Assembly: GCA_032690845.1 (NCBI GenBank) | Contig: CM064430.1 | Coordinates: 51,371,882-51,435,881 of the forward strand | Reading direction: 5' to 3' | Origin: Eleusine coracana subsp. coracana | Lineage: Eukaryota; Streptophyta; Magnoliopsida; Poales; Poaceae | DNA length: 64,000 nt | Shown: one piece after another, positions 1 to 11,330 of the stretch | How the letters are laid out: the number at the start of each line of letters is the position of its first letter | Position numbering within the stretch: the first letter of the stretch is position 1 | Translations under genes and position numbers: made by a program | The notes under the pieces: generated by a model | Seen by the model: only the letters and a program-made list of their open reading frames with translations | Told to the model about the DNA's origin: nothing | Database searches by the model: none

Positions 1-225
1 AAAACAATACCATTGCCCTGCCAATGCAAGTTGCTTTGTGCATCTGCAGGATATATTTTCCTGATGAGCACTAAGAAGAGAGACATGACAATATTCTCAG
101 CGATTTACTCACTTGAGATTAAGACGTTGAAGGTTGAAAGGCTCTGCTCCACTGAGATGCTTTATGCTTATCATGTCCACCCATATTTTGGGTTCCCACC
201 GTTCCTGTCACTGAGAAGAATCTAA
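1..225 (+). CDS. F-box family protein, 3' end only (locus 1, partial at window edge)
   Basis: The frame is open from base 1 to a TAA at 223-225. It encodes the last 74 residues of a protein of the local F-box family. They align clearly with the end of the gene at 5688-6923: the IPLPC motif, then YSLEIKTLKVERL, then HPYFGFP near the end. The F-box lies outside the window. The stop is followed by AGTG and a splice donor GTAAG at 230, the same arrangement as in the other family members. The inferred role is a substrate-receptor subunit of an SCF ubiquitin ligase. No frameshift or stop is seen in this part, but intactness of the whole gene cannot be judged. Confidence 0.8.
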   Translation, partial: KTIPLPCQCKLLCASAGYIFLMSTKKRDMTIFSAIYSLEIKTLKVERLCSTEMLYAYHVHPYFGFPPFLSLRRI

Positions 226-380
226 AGTGGTAAGCTTTTTATCATAGCTTTATTGGCATTTTATGTATTTGCATTTGTATGTATAATGTGATTTTCAATG
301 TGGAATATATTTATGTTTGCATAGTGTGCGCACTTTGCGTACCTTTCCTGTTCATGATTGTCTTTTTTTTTTCCTGAAGA

Positions 381-2110
381 TTGTGGTCACTGTCTAGTGT
401 CTCGCCCTGCTATCCAAAATTGTACTAACGCTCTTCTATTCAAAATTCTTTTTTTTTCTAAGAAACATTGTACTGACATGACTTTCCAAGTGTTGTTATT
501 CTCTGTTGTCACAGTCAGAACGACATTCGTAATCTAGTTCCATTTAATTAAATAGAACATATTTGTATATTCATTATTTACAACATGAATCTATATCTAC
601 ATATGGAAATGTTTATTCATGTAACTTGATACGGCTTTTAAGCCAGTGCCTTTACTTTAATTGTTACGAGATACTCCCTCCATTCCTGTTTTGTTGTCGT
701 TGGTTAGTTCAAAGTTCAACTAACCGGTGACAACAAAAAATGGAACAGAGGAGTATGATTTATGATTTCACATGTCACATTGCTATGCTTGATGTAGTAA
801 ATGTTGTAGGCTTATAATGTTAGATGAGTAGTTTTGCTTCAAGATGGAAAGATGTATAACTTTTGCCAGCTGATATTCTATCTACCTTGAAGGAAGTAGT
901 TTACATATAATATCATTCCCCTCATTATGTTAGATAGGTATCATGTCCGCACATTTACTTTTTTTTTTAAATGATGTCCGCACATTTACTTGATATTGTG
1001 GTCGTTATATGGTGTCTTGCTTTGCTATTCAAAATTGTACTAATGGTAGAAGTCTGTAGGTATTCCAATATGAAAATTAATTTTTTTAGGGGGAAACATT
1101 GTATTAACATGACTTTCCAGTGTTGTTATTATCATTGTCACTTGTCACAGTCATGAAGGCATTCACAATAATCTAGTGCCATTTAATTAACTAGAACAGA
1201 TTTGTATATATATTTTTACATCATGGATCCATCTTCATATGGAAATGTTTGTTCATGTTATTTGATTCAGCATTTAAGTCAGTTCCTTTACTTTAAATGT
1301 TGTGAGATATGATTTATGATTTCACATGTCACATTGCTATACTTGATGCTTTAAATGTTCTAGGGTTATAATGTTGGAACAGTAATTTGGCTTCAAAATG
1401 GCAAACTGTAATTTTTTTTTGCCAGATGATATTCTGTATATCTACCTTCAAGGAAGTGGTTTACAAATTATATTGCTCCCCTCATTCTGTTAGATAGGTA
1501 TCATGTCTGTGCATTTACTTAATATTGTGGTCACTATCTCTAGTGTCTCGTTCTGCTATGCAAAATTGTAATAACGCTAGAAGTCTGTAGGTATTCTGAT
1601 TTGAAAATTCCTTTTTTTCCTTGGAAACATTGTATTAATTAACATGACTTTCTAGTGTTGTTATTATCTTTTGTCACAATATAGAAGGCATTCAATAATC
1701 TAGTGCATTTTAATTAATTAGAACAGTTTTGTATATTCATTGACATCATGTATCCATCTTCATATGGAAATGTTTGTTCATGTTTCTTGATTTAAATGTT
1801 ATGAGACATGATTTATGATTTCACATGTCACATTGCTATTCTTGATGCTTTAAATGTTGTAGGGTTATAATGTTAGACTAGTAGTTTGGCTTCAAGATAG
1901 CAAGCTGTATATTTTTTTGCCAGCTGGTATTCTGTAAATCTACCTTGAAGCAGCTTACAAATAATATCATTCCCCTTAATCTATTAGATAGGTATCATGT
2001 CTGTGCATTTACTTAATATTGTGGTTGTTGTCTAGTGTCTTGCTCTGCTATTCATCAAAATTGTTCTAACACTAGAAGTTTGTAGGTACTTTGATTTGAA
2101 AATTGTATAG
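381..2110 (+). repeat. Tandem ~0.5 kb repeats inside the 3'-UTR intron
   Basis: The landmark TTGTGGTCRYT followed by a GTGTCTYGCYYTGCTAT-like stretch recurs at 381, 996, 1525 and 2019. Spacings are about 615, 529 and 494 bases. Each full unit also carries CATGACTTTC.AGTGTTGTTATT, a TTTAATTAA.TAGAACA block, a CATATGGAAATGTTT.TTCATG block and ATTTATGATTTCACATGTCACATTGCTAT. The last copy is cut short near 2110. The first copy is longer because it holds a Stowaway MITE. Confidence 0.8.
674..753. mobile_element. Stowaway-type MITE (80 bp)
   Basis: The ends are CTCCCTCCATTCCTGTTTTG and its near inverse ending ACAGAGGAG, flanked by TA on both sides (672-673 and 754-755). Terminal inverted repeats of CTCCCTCC type with a TA target duplication are diagnostic of Stowaway (Tc1/mariner-derived) MITEs in grasses. 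It sits in only the first of the tandem intron repeats, so it inserted after the repeats arose. Confidence 0.85.
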
Positions 2111-3140
2111 ATTTATTGTTCTCTTTGAAATCTAAAAAAATATATTTATAATCTATAAATCCAACAGGTCAGGTTAATGTGTATCTTTGTTTTAAAATCT
2201 TTTATGATAGTTCAGTAGTGGTAGATCAGATATTGAGGATTTCATGTTTACCAATGCATTATGTCTCAATATGAATGTCAAGCTTGTGTAGTTTTCCTAG
2301 TAATCATTGGCAAATTATTCCTCAATCTGCTAAGATCTTATGCCGTGTGAGGATAGAAGTCATAGAACTATGGAACTTCACACTTGGACGGTTTGTGATC
2401 AAGAGTCAACTTTTAGAAAACTTGCTCGTATGATGCTATAACCAGTTGAGGAACACAAGTTTCATATTCAATGACATTGAACCATAAGCAAATGTCTCAA
2501 TTATCAGCATCCTCTTATGTTATATTCAATTCAGTGGAATTTGGTTCTTTGGACCCACAATTCATTTGAATTTCTATATATAACTTACATGCTATTTTAC
2601 AAGATATGTATTGAAATGGTAATTTTCAGATAGTTTTTTATGTATCGGTACAAGCATTCAGCAAATAATTTGTAACATGATTCCATATCATCTCTCTTTG
2701 ACATTTCATGATGATGTAGCTTCATTATTTTGTTCAAATGAGACCGGATGATTATTACCATAATTTTGTTGACCTATGGGAAAAGGAGAGTTGTGTTAAT
2801 ATATACGTTTCCTCCAATTAAGCTGATCCCTATATAAAAGTAGTTATTTACAACCACGTTGATGACATAATAAATATTATTTCAGCTGGCAAGTACTTGG
2901 TCTTAGTAGTAGTATGAACTGATCTTTGGTGAGATAGAGATTGAAATTAAATTTATGATTTATACACAATGAATGCTAATAGTAAAACATAATTTGGCTA
3001 TAGCATACAATGATTTAGATTTTATTTCCTTTTGAAGTGCCAGTCAAGTGTGTAAATTTGTTTATTATTTATGTATCATTTTATTTGTACTGCTATAAAG
3101 TGACTTGAATGGTCTTCATAACTATTACACCTATTTGCAG

Positions 3141-3720
3141 GACTGAACTCGTATCAAGTCAGAGCTTCTTCTGTCCTATGCTGCTGGTCTGGAGCTATGT
3201 GGATGTGGTAATGCTGTCATTTGTGTTTCTTGGTTATCTTATTCTTTTGAAATTGTCTGTTAAACTCTTAGTTGTTGGGTATGACATGGTTATCAAAGTT
3301 TGGTATCTGTATGTGTTCTAAGTGTTACTCAGTGGCATCTAAGATGCAACATGGCATCTCATAATAAACTCCATGTACTGTTGTTGACTGTTCATTTTTT
3401 GCTTTGTGATATGTTGCAAAATTTTGCATGGTTTTATTTTTTGGTGAACTATTATAGTGTATTGATCTCACAAGAGTGATATGGCAAGTATGGAGGAGTT
3501 GCATTGGAGACTGGAGCATGTTGTTGTTTTTATTTGTTTGACAAAAGAGGTTGCGTGTGTGGTTGTAGAAATGTAGTCTGTTGGTAGAGCTATGTGCTGG
3601 AATGTTGGCGATCAGGATGATCATTATATTGGTTGAACTGCATCAGAAGACTATCCATTTTGATGTGCTAGTGAAGCTGCACTTGCATGGAGCTCTGGTC
3701 AGCACGGTCATAGATTGAAT
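3141..3720 (+). other. Putative downstream 3'-UTR exon of locus 1
   Basis: This segment aligns along its length with 10773-11330 downstream of the next F-box gene (shared GGAGCTA, TTGTTGGGTA, GATGCAAC..TGGCATCTCAT, AAACTCCAT blocks), while neither has a conserved reading frame. It therefore looks like a conserved untranslated exon. AATAAA occurs at 3363-3368 and could serve in polyadenylation. The 3' boundary is an estimate from where the similarity fades. Confidence 0.45.
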
Positions 3721-5687
3721 GACATCGCTTTTATGAGCATGTGTAAAGATTATATATATACGGTTTATAATTAATGTTACTCATCATTCTCATCCATGAG
3801 TAAGGTATCGCAAGGCAGCATCAAGTGCGGTGGTGAACGGCGGTAAATAGGATGGCTATGCATGAGTAGTTATGGCACTGGACAGTTCACGCCGTTTGGG
3901 TTGAGCTCAACGGGCGCTAGCATTCAGTATGTAATTGACACTGGCAAAGCTACATAGTGCCTTTGCTGGTGCACTAGCACTGAGGTAAATCAAGATTTTA
4001 GCACTAATCAGCTGAGTTTTGACCACTTAACCACTAGTTTTAGCTTATGATTTGCATATTTTTCACAACCGTCAAGCAAACTCTAGCTTTGCCACTGGTA
4101 ATTAACAGAAATATTGAGATGTGTGTCCCTTTTTGTTGGGGAGGTATAGAAGCACTTCTCATGATAAGATTGTCCTACTGCATCGCTCGATTGGGCTCCA
4201 ACCATATCACCAGCCTGCTTCAATCCATGGTCCACACATTTAGTGAATGCATATTTGATAACCTATATCATCAATAATCAACTACTATGCATCTATATAC
4301 AATTAATAGAAATGACACCAACATAACTGGTTGATTGAGGAAGCACACCAATATTAGGTCAAACATCCATGATAGCCATCATCAAGTATTAGGCATTTTT
4401 GTAAGCAATATAATGGAGATGCAATTGATAGAAGGGCTCTCTCTTTGCAACAACTTTATAACATCAAATGCCGCATACTTTGAAAAGAAGTGATTTCTCG
4501 GATCAATCACAAGAACATAGTTGGGGAAGGGTTATTATGGTTACACTAATGAAACAACTACAATTTAACGTAGTTATTATGTCCAGTTAAAGGTAATTAA
4601 TATGGTCCTTGTACGAATCAAGCCGCACAAACATGCGGGTCATCTTGCAAGTTTCTCTAAAGGTGTTTCACTTTTGAATTCCTAGTTTCTGAGCCAGAAA
4701 GATGCCTTGTACACACATCAGTTGCCCCGGTTCAAGCAAAGCTGCTCAAGCACGTTATTTTACTTCCTTTTGCTATACAGAAAGACTGCAAATCCGAGGA
4801 TTTGCAAGCATATAACATCGGGCCCGGCCTGTATGATTGGAACAACAGGATCACAGTGGCCATGTTTCTTCAACAATAATAAAGCATCGGCATGGAGTAA
4901 TTTGATCATTTTCACGTTTATTGAAAGAAGCAAATTTAAACCAGTCTACAAAGTAAAATCACTTTTGATCACGTCTTTTTTTTATGTGCATACAATAGCA
5001 AAAAAAAAAGGTGCAGGATTATAAAAAAGACAGCACAATATAATAGACAACCATTGTAAAATATGTTTTTATTATTTTCTGTAAATAATGACCCGCGTAT
5101 AATAGACAACCATTGTATAATAGACAGCCAGTATATAGCTCGATCGATTGGGTTCCGGTCATCTCACCCAGACAGCCCCATGGGGTCCACGCGGAATCCT
5201 CGTTTGCCCAGCAAAGCAACACGCCCTGCAGTTCCTTGAGTAGTTCACCTTTCAGTCCACGAGATAAGATAGGCCTTGATGCGCTGGAAATCTTGATCCA
5301 CCACAGCAGTGGCAGTCTAGACACTTCCTTGACACCAGCGCAACGACGAGTAAATGGCATGCATCAATGCCGGCCGCGCCGCTGAAAACACTGAGAAAGG
5401 GTGCCGTTCCGGCCGGTAGTGTACCAACTACCAAACGCTTTCAGCTACTACACGCGAAAGCCTCGTCAGCCGCCCAGCCAAAAGCAAAACACGCGCGGCA
5501 AGCCTCGCCGCGAGTTCCGTGCCAGCGTCACTCGGCTCCGCGAGCGCAAAACGACAATATATGCGCCCGTTGGTTCAGTCCCTCAAAACCTCTCTCAAAT
5601 TGTGTTGCTAAATCCATCTCGAAATCCACCATTTTCAGCATCATCCTTCGATCCGGAGGTGTGCCCAGCCACAGCCAGCTGCCAGTA
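3721..5687. other. Intergenic region upstream of the 5.7 kb F-box gene
   Basis: No convincing gene is seen. A short direct repeat, TATAATAGACAACCATTGTA, occurs at 5039-5058 and 5098-5117, with a third partial copy at 5116-5130. From 5367 the frame of the downstream F-box gene is already open with an ATG, but this upstream part has no family similarity and is probably 5' UTR. Confidence 0.5.
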
Positions 5688-6923
5688 ATGGCGGCGCCTC
5701 CGCCGTCTGATGAGGAGACGCCTCCTCCCGTCCTCGAAGCCACGCTGCTGCCGCGCCTGCCCGACGAAATCCTAGAATTGATCTTCCTACGCGTCACCTC
5801 GTACGCCGAGCTCGCACGCATCTCCACCGCGAGCACCTCCTTCCGCCGCCTAATCCTCGCCCCCTCCTTCCTCCGCCGCCACCGCGCCCGCCACCCGCCG
5901 CTCCTCCTCGGGACGATCTGCTGCCACTTCCATCCAGCCGAGCAGCCCCACCCCGGGGCCCGCATCGGCGGCTCCCTGGTCCACCTGGCCGCCTTCTCCT
6001 TCAATAACTACATCCCCCGCGGCAGATGGAGCCGGTGGGATTGCCGCGACATCCGCGACGGTCGTTTCCTTCTCATGTGCGATTCCCGCGACTGGCGCAG
6101 ATTCGTCTTCCCCGACCTCGCGGTGTACGATCCCTTATCCAAGCGATACCGGCTGCTGCCACTCGTCCCCGACAGTTTGATCGCCTCTGCCCAGTTGCAG
6201 ATGAACAAGATTCAGCACTTGGAGGTCCTGCTTGTTTCATCTTCTGGTCATACGGAGGAGGAGGAGAAGTCATTCCAAGTGATCGCCAGGACGCATGGTA
6301 CTGAGAGGACTGTGATTTTCGTCTTCTCGTCAAACACCGGCCACTGGATTTTCGGTGCGTCTATCGCATGGGATGATCTGAGGGCAGCCGGTCTAAACTT
6401 GGCCCCAGCAACACCAACAGGCAGCCTCTCTCTGAACTATGCACAGTATGATGATCACAGCAGCATCTACTGGAAGCTGGATGGTTCGGACAATGTGCTC
6501 AAGTTCGACGTCAACGAGATGGAATTCTCCACTATGAACCTCCCGCCCGACCACACTCGCCAGAGTGTAGCCATTTTTAAGGCAGGGGAAGGCAGGCTTG
6601 CAATGTTTAGCCACACTCCATATACGGCGTATGTGAATCATTACACCATTATGCAAAATGGGGGTGGCAGTGCTACTGCTGAGTGGCAGCTGGAGAATGT
6701 AATCCCATTGCCGTGCAATTGTACCTTCATCGGTGCACTCCAAGGGTATGTTTTCCTGCTTGGTTATTGTCATTCCAAAGAGGAAACATTGGTGGGCATG
6801 GCCTTATACTCCCTTGAGGTGAAGACCTTGAAGCTTGAGAGAGTCCATGGAATGCAGGTTGTTTATGGTCGTATCCACCCATATTTTGGTTTTCCACCGC
6901 GCATGTCCCCGACAAGGATATAA
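5688..6923 (+). CDS. F-box protein with F-box-associated C-terminal region (locus 2, intact)
   Basis: This encodes 411 residues in one exon. The F-box lies at about residues 21-66 (LPRLPDEILELIF, then SFRRLI and FLRRHRARHP). The associated region has the family blocks WDCRDIRDGRFLL, LAVYDPLSKRYRLLP, VIFVFSSNTGHW and the C-terminus HPYFGFPPRMSPTRI. The ATG at 5688 was chosen because family members start 15-20 residues before the F-box. An in-frame ATG at 5367 would add 107 unrelated residues. The likely role is a substrate receptor of a cytosolic or nuclear SCF E3 ligase, binding Skp1 through the F-box; its target is unknown. The stop TAA is followed by AGTG and a donor GTAAAT at 6928. Its 3' end has been copied to 21375. 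The subfamily is shared with the partial gene at 1-225. Confidence 0.88.
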   Translation: MAAPPPSDEETPPPVLEATLLPRLPDEILELIFLRVTSYAELARISTASTSFRRLILAPSFLRRHRARHPPLLLGTICCHFHPAEQPHPGARIGGSLVHLAAFSFNNYIPRGRWSRWDCRDIRDGRFLLMCDSRDWRRFVFPDLAVYDPLSKRYRLLPLVPDSLIASAQLQMNKIQHLEVLLVSSSGHTEEEEKSFQVIARTHGTERTVIFVFSSNTGHWIFGASIAWDDLRAAGLNLAPATPTGSLSLNYAQYDDHSSIYWKLDGSDNVLKFDVNEMEFSTMNLPPDHTRQSVAIFKAGEGRLAMFSHTPYTAYVNHYTIMQNGGGSATAEWQLENVIPLPCNCTFIGALQGYVFLLGYCHSKEETLVGMALYSLEVKTLKLERVHGMQVVYGRIHPYFGFPPRMSPTRI

Positions 6924-6927
6924 AGTG

Positions 6928-9900
6928 GTAAATGTCTTATCATATTCTCCATCGGCCTGCATTTTGTGTTTTGCATATGTTTGCACCCAAAGGCATGTGA
7001 ACTCTTGTAGGAATAAATTTGTGTGTGCTTTAACTTTTGTTTAACCATTCATGTAGAACCTGGATCATGGACAGAGCCAACATGCATATGGTTCATGGTT
7101 GTTCAGCTAAACACACATTATTATATTTTTTTTCTGCAAAAAAAAAGCCGTGATGTGTATATATAGATATTCATAGTAGATAAAAAGCTATAAGTGTTTT
7201 GTTGCCAATATTGATTTTATACCCCCAGAAAAGCTACCCCAACCACAAGAACCCAGTTGTCTGATATATGATTTAACTTTTGAGACATTTCAAAATTGTT
7301 TTGTTGACTTTGATGTTTGAACAACATCCATGTCTAAAATTCTGTCTCCACCACTGGCCTGGATGGGTTTTGGGTGACTTTAGTAGATACTGTAGTCACC
7401 CATGTATTAACTCTTTAAAAAATTGCTAGTTAGCACTTGTTGGGAAATCATTATTCATAATATGTTGCCATGAAATGGACGTTGCATATCTGGAAGAGAT
7501 CACCATGAGACATCCCAGTGTATTCAAGAACTAAAAATAATTATTTATTCACATCTTCTGGATAGAGGGCAATGTATGCCTTCTCATTTGCCTCCTGTGT
7601 AGTATATATTAACATGGTATTATTCATGGAACTTCAGATTTTCTGTTGATGCATTTATTTTAAATTGCATATATGTCGGCAATATAGCTCTAGGAATACA
7701 AGTTTTGCACTTAAGTTTGTTTAAGAAATATTGCGAACAACATGTCAGCTATCTGCATTTTATTTTAATTTCGTTAAGTTCAATGGAGTCTAGCATGTAC
7801 AAAACCCATATATTGTTATAAATGATATGTGGGACTCATCTGTCAATGTATAAAATGTGGTGAACAATACTTTTATGATAGCATTTTTACCAGTAGAACA
7901 TTCATCTGATTGTTGGCACTTTATATCAACAACATTTTGGGTTTAAAGAAAGTTGACTTATCTAATTTATGTTGCATCAACTGCTGCCTCATGAAATAAA
8001 CCTAAGCTTGGCCAACTGGACCTTTGATTTTAATGGGATTTCTTTCTGCTGTTTCTAATGTTTGTGCCTGGACAGGTTGCCTTATTCTTTTTTTTTTTGT
8101 GTTGTTATTTATGATGCTTCACTCTTGTTTCTGCTGTTGAAATTTGGCATTGTAAGAACTTGACGATTAAAACAGGGGTGCATGTTAGGGGTCGAACCAT
8201 GTATAAGAGTCAATCACAATGGCAGTATCTAGAGCATTCCTCTATGATTGTAAAAGAAGTTACAACGAAGTTGATGATATCATAATCTTTTTTCAGGTTG
8301 CAAGTATCTGCTCTTATATAGTACTAGTATGCATGTCGGTATATGTTGTGAATCATGGAATATATGATTGTTATTTCTTTAATGAAGGTATATGTGATTG
8401 TTGTGCGAATAAATTTTCATGTGTGGTGTGTGCTTTAACTTACCTTCAACATTCATGTAGACCTTATTAGATAGGTTTTGGGTGCCTTTAAGCTATATGG
8501 ACATATTGCAGTCCCCAATGTAATGAGTGTTTTCCTTGAAAACTTTCCAGCACTTAGGAAGTGATTATTCATAAAGTAGTGCCATGTAAATGGAATCTTC
8601 CATATTTGGAATAAACCATCACCAAGGGACATTTTAGTGTATTCAGGAAATCAAAAAGATCATTTTAACAAAATAATTTATTTGCAACTTCTAGATATTG
8701 GGCATGATCTATATGCCTTCTCAATTGCCTCCTGAATTCTTGCATAGATGGAAATATTCTTTCTTGTTAAACTCTAAATTATTAGTTTGAATGCCGAAGA
8801 AGCAGCCTTTTTAGACATGCATGCAACAAAAGAGTGTACGATTTTATTAGCCACTATTGTGCTGTTACATTATTTTCTCACAGCTTGTTGGATTATAGTT
8901 AGGATATCACTGGTTTGGCACAAAATGACCGATTGTGTGTTTGTCTATATGGTATTGAACTGTCAATGAAAGTAGTTTAAGTTATATAGGTATATCTTCT
9001 AGTCTGTCCTGTAATTATTACAATCTGAAATCTTATGATTTTTTTATTTTCTATATAAACAGTTCTTTATGCGATGTATGTGGACTGCAGATTTTATTTT
9101 CATTTGTCTATGAATAGACTGGTATACTTAGAAATTCAGGCTTATCAGTATCCCTATTACATTATTAAGTATTTTTTGTACCGTGTAGTATTGTTTCCAT
9201 TGCCTGTCTGTCAGCTTAAGCAAGTTAGCATACATAAGCACTGGCTAAGGCATCAATTAATCTACCGACCGTCTTGCCTATGTGGCATGACATTATGGAT
9301 GGAAATTCATGTTCTGTGTTGAATATTATTTTTTAAGATTTAGTTATTTTAAATTTGCCTATATGTTGGCATTACAGGTTTAGGAACACAAGTTTCACTC
9401 TTTAGTTGAACAAGTATTATTAACAAATACCCAAAGTCTACATTTTTAGTTTCATTTGGTTCAGTGGAGTCTAGCATGTGCAATCCACATATCATTCTTA
9501 TTGATATGTAGGCCTCATCTACCAGTGAATGAAATATTTAGTAAAATAGGTACTTTTGTGAAGCTTTATCAAATTATAAGTACTTATGTGCAATTAAATT
9601 TTTACCATTAGAGGATGATAGCTGCTTTAGCACTTTATAGCATCAACATTTTGGACTTATAGAAAGTTGACTTATTGAGTTAATGTTGCAACAAACTGCT
9701 CTCTCTCGTGAGATATGCCTAAGCTTGACAAGCTTCTTTGTGTTACTTATAATATATGTGCCTGGACTGGATGGTGATCGCATATGATGCCTTACCCTTG
9801 TTTCTTATGTTAAAATTCGTCATTGTGATAGCAGTAGCAGATGAATAAAACATCTCTAGATGTATATGTGCAAGAATTCTAAGCATCTATATGCATATGT

Positions 9901-10772
9901 GAGTCAATCACCATGGAAGTATCTAGTGCATTTCTCTACAATTACTTTTTTTTCTCTTCGCACATGTAAGAAGACAGCCATATAGCACAACTAGATTCAG
10001 CAATAATTTGTGCTTGATCCCATCATCTCACTTCTATTGTTTATGCTGTTGAAATTTGTCATTGTGAGAACCATCCAATATATAAAACATCCATAAATGT
10101 ATATATGCTACAGGTCTAATCATCTATACATATAAGAGTCAATCACCATAGCGCATATATGTTTGTCTACTGCATTTCTCTACCATTACTTTTTTTTCTT
10201 TTGGACAAATAGGCAGACAACCATAGCAGCTAGATTCTGCATTAATTTGTAACTTGATCCCATCATGTGAGACTTTGCTCATGATCATGAAGTAGCTTCC
10301 TCCTTGTATTTCAACTAATATCAGATGATTAAAAAGAATCATTTGACCTAAAAGAACAGGAGAGTAGTGCCAATCTGTCCTATTCTTCAAAGTAATAAGC
10401 TGATGCATAAATAAAATAAGTTACATACAACCAAGTTAATGATATCGTAATGATTATTTCAGTTTGCAAGTACTCGTATGCATTTGTCATTGGTGGGAAA
10501 GTTTGTTCAAGATTGGGATTTATAGTTAATAAGCAGTGTATGTTAATAGTAAGAACATCATTTTGCTATGGTAGACACTGATTTTTTTTATTTTATTTCC
10601 TTTTGAAGTGTCAATTGACTATACAAATTTATGTGCACAACAATACTGCTTGCTGCAAAACCATCTGGATAAATAATGTTTTTTGTTCAATTTTGATTTG
10701 AAGTTACTGAAACTATGGAAAGTGTTTATATTGCACCCTCAATGTCATCATAACTATTACATCCATTTGCAG
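6928..10772 (+). other. Putative 3'-UTR intron of locus 2, with internal duplications
   Basis: The donor GTAAATG lies at 6928 and an acceptor CCATTTGCAG ends at 10772. The next exon start matches that of locus 1. Inside, blocks recur in diverged form: 7441-7610 with 8556-8740, 7650-7860 with 9335-9545, and a block around GTCAATCACNATGG with a CATTTCTCTA.NATT tail at 8090-8300, 9770-9960 and 10020-10210. The region is otherwise AT-rich with no coding signal. The splice sites are inferred. Confidence 0.55.
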
Positions 10773-11330
10773 GATTGAATTCGTATGCAAGTCTCTTCTA
10801 TGTCAAGCCGCTGCTTTGGAGCTAGGTGGTGATGTGCGGTGGCATTTGTGTGTCTAGTTATCTTAATCTTCTAAAAGTGTCTGTCAAACTCTAATAAGTT
10901 GTTGGGTACGATGATTATCAGACTCCAGTTGCTCTTTATGTTCCAAGTGCTACTCATAGTGGCATCAAGATGCAACAATAATGGCATCTCATACTAAACT
11001 CCATTTATCATTGTCAACTGTTATTTTAGCTTTGTGGTACTATGCTTTTGGTGAATTATGATCAAATGTGTTGATCGCAGCACAAGCCATATGGCCAGTA
11101 TGGAGTTGCACTGAATGATTGAAGAATGAAGCATTTTGTTATTGTTGTTCTTTTTTTGAGACCATGTTAATAATGATCGAGATTATCATTGAGACTGTTT
11201 GGTTTACACCACACTAGTAGACTGGCCGGAGTAACGATATCTGCTTGAAACTGCACGTGCATTGAGTTCTGTTCAGCGGCATCAACTGAATGATAAAATT
11301 CAGCATGCATGAAGATTTATAAATACACAC
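10773..11330 (+). other. Putative downstream 3'-UTR exon of locus 2
   Basis: The segment is collinear with 3141-3720 behind locus 1 but has no shared open frame, so it looks untranslated. The 3' end is an estimate from loss of similarity. Confidence 0.42.

Larger units (their letters stand above)
230..3140 (+). other. Putative 3'-UTR intron of locus 1
   Basis: A donor GTAAGC sits at 230, four bases after the stop. A good acceptor with a pyrimidine-containing tract (CTATTTGCAG) ends at 3140. The bases after it (GACTGAACTCGTAT) match the corresponding exon start of the neighbouring unit (10773, GATTGAATTCGTAT), which supports a homologous downstream exon. The intron is AT-rich, has no credible ORF, and contains three and a bit tandem copies of a 0.5 kb unit. 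Splicing is inferred from motif and paralogy only. Confidence 0.6.

Noticed and set aside
3325..3624. 99-codon minus-strand ORF in the locus 1 3' exon region
   Set aside because: The paralogous segment at 10.8-11.3 kb does not preserve the frame.
5367..5687. N-terminal 107-codon extension of locus 2 from an upstream ATG
   Set aside because: No other family member has such an extension and the sequence is unrelated; more likely leader.
5528..6333. Several antisense and alternate-frame ORFs over the F-box gene 5' half
   Set aside because: They are shadows caused by GC-rich codons; only the sense frame shows the family motifs.
381..10210. CRISPR-like array from regularly spaced repeats
   Set aside because: Repeats are hundreds of bases, diverged and in a plant intron; no short identical repeats with unique spacers.
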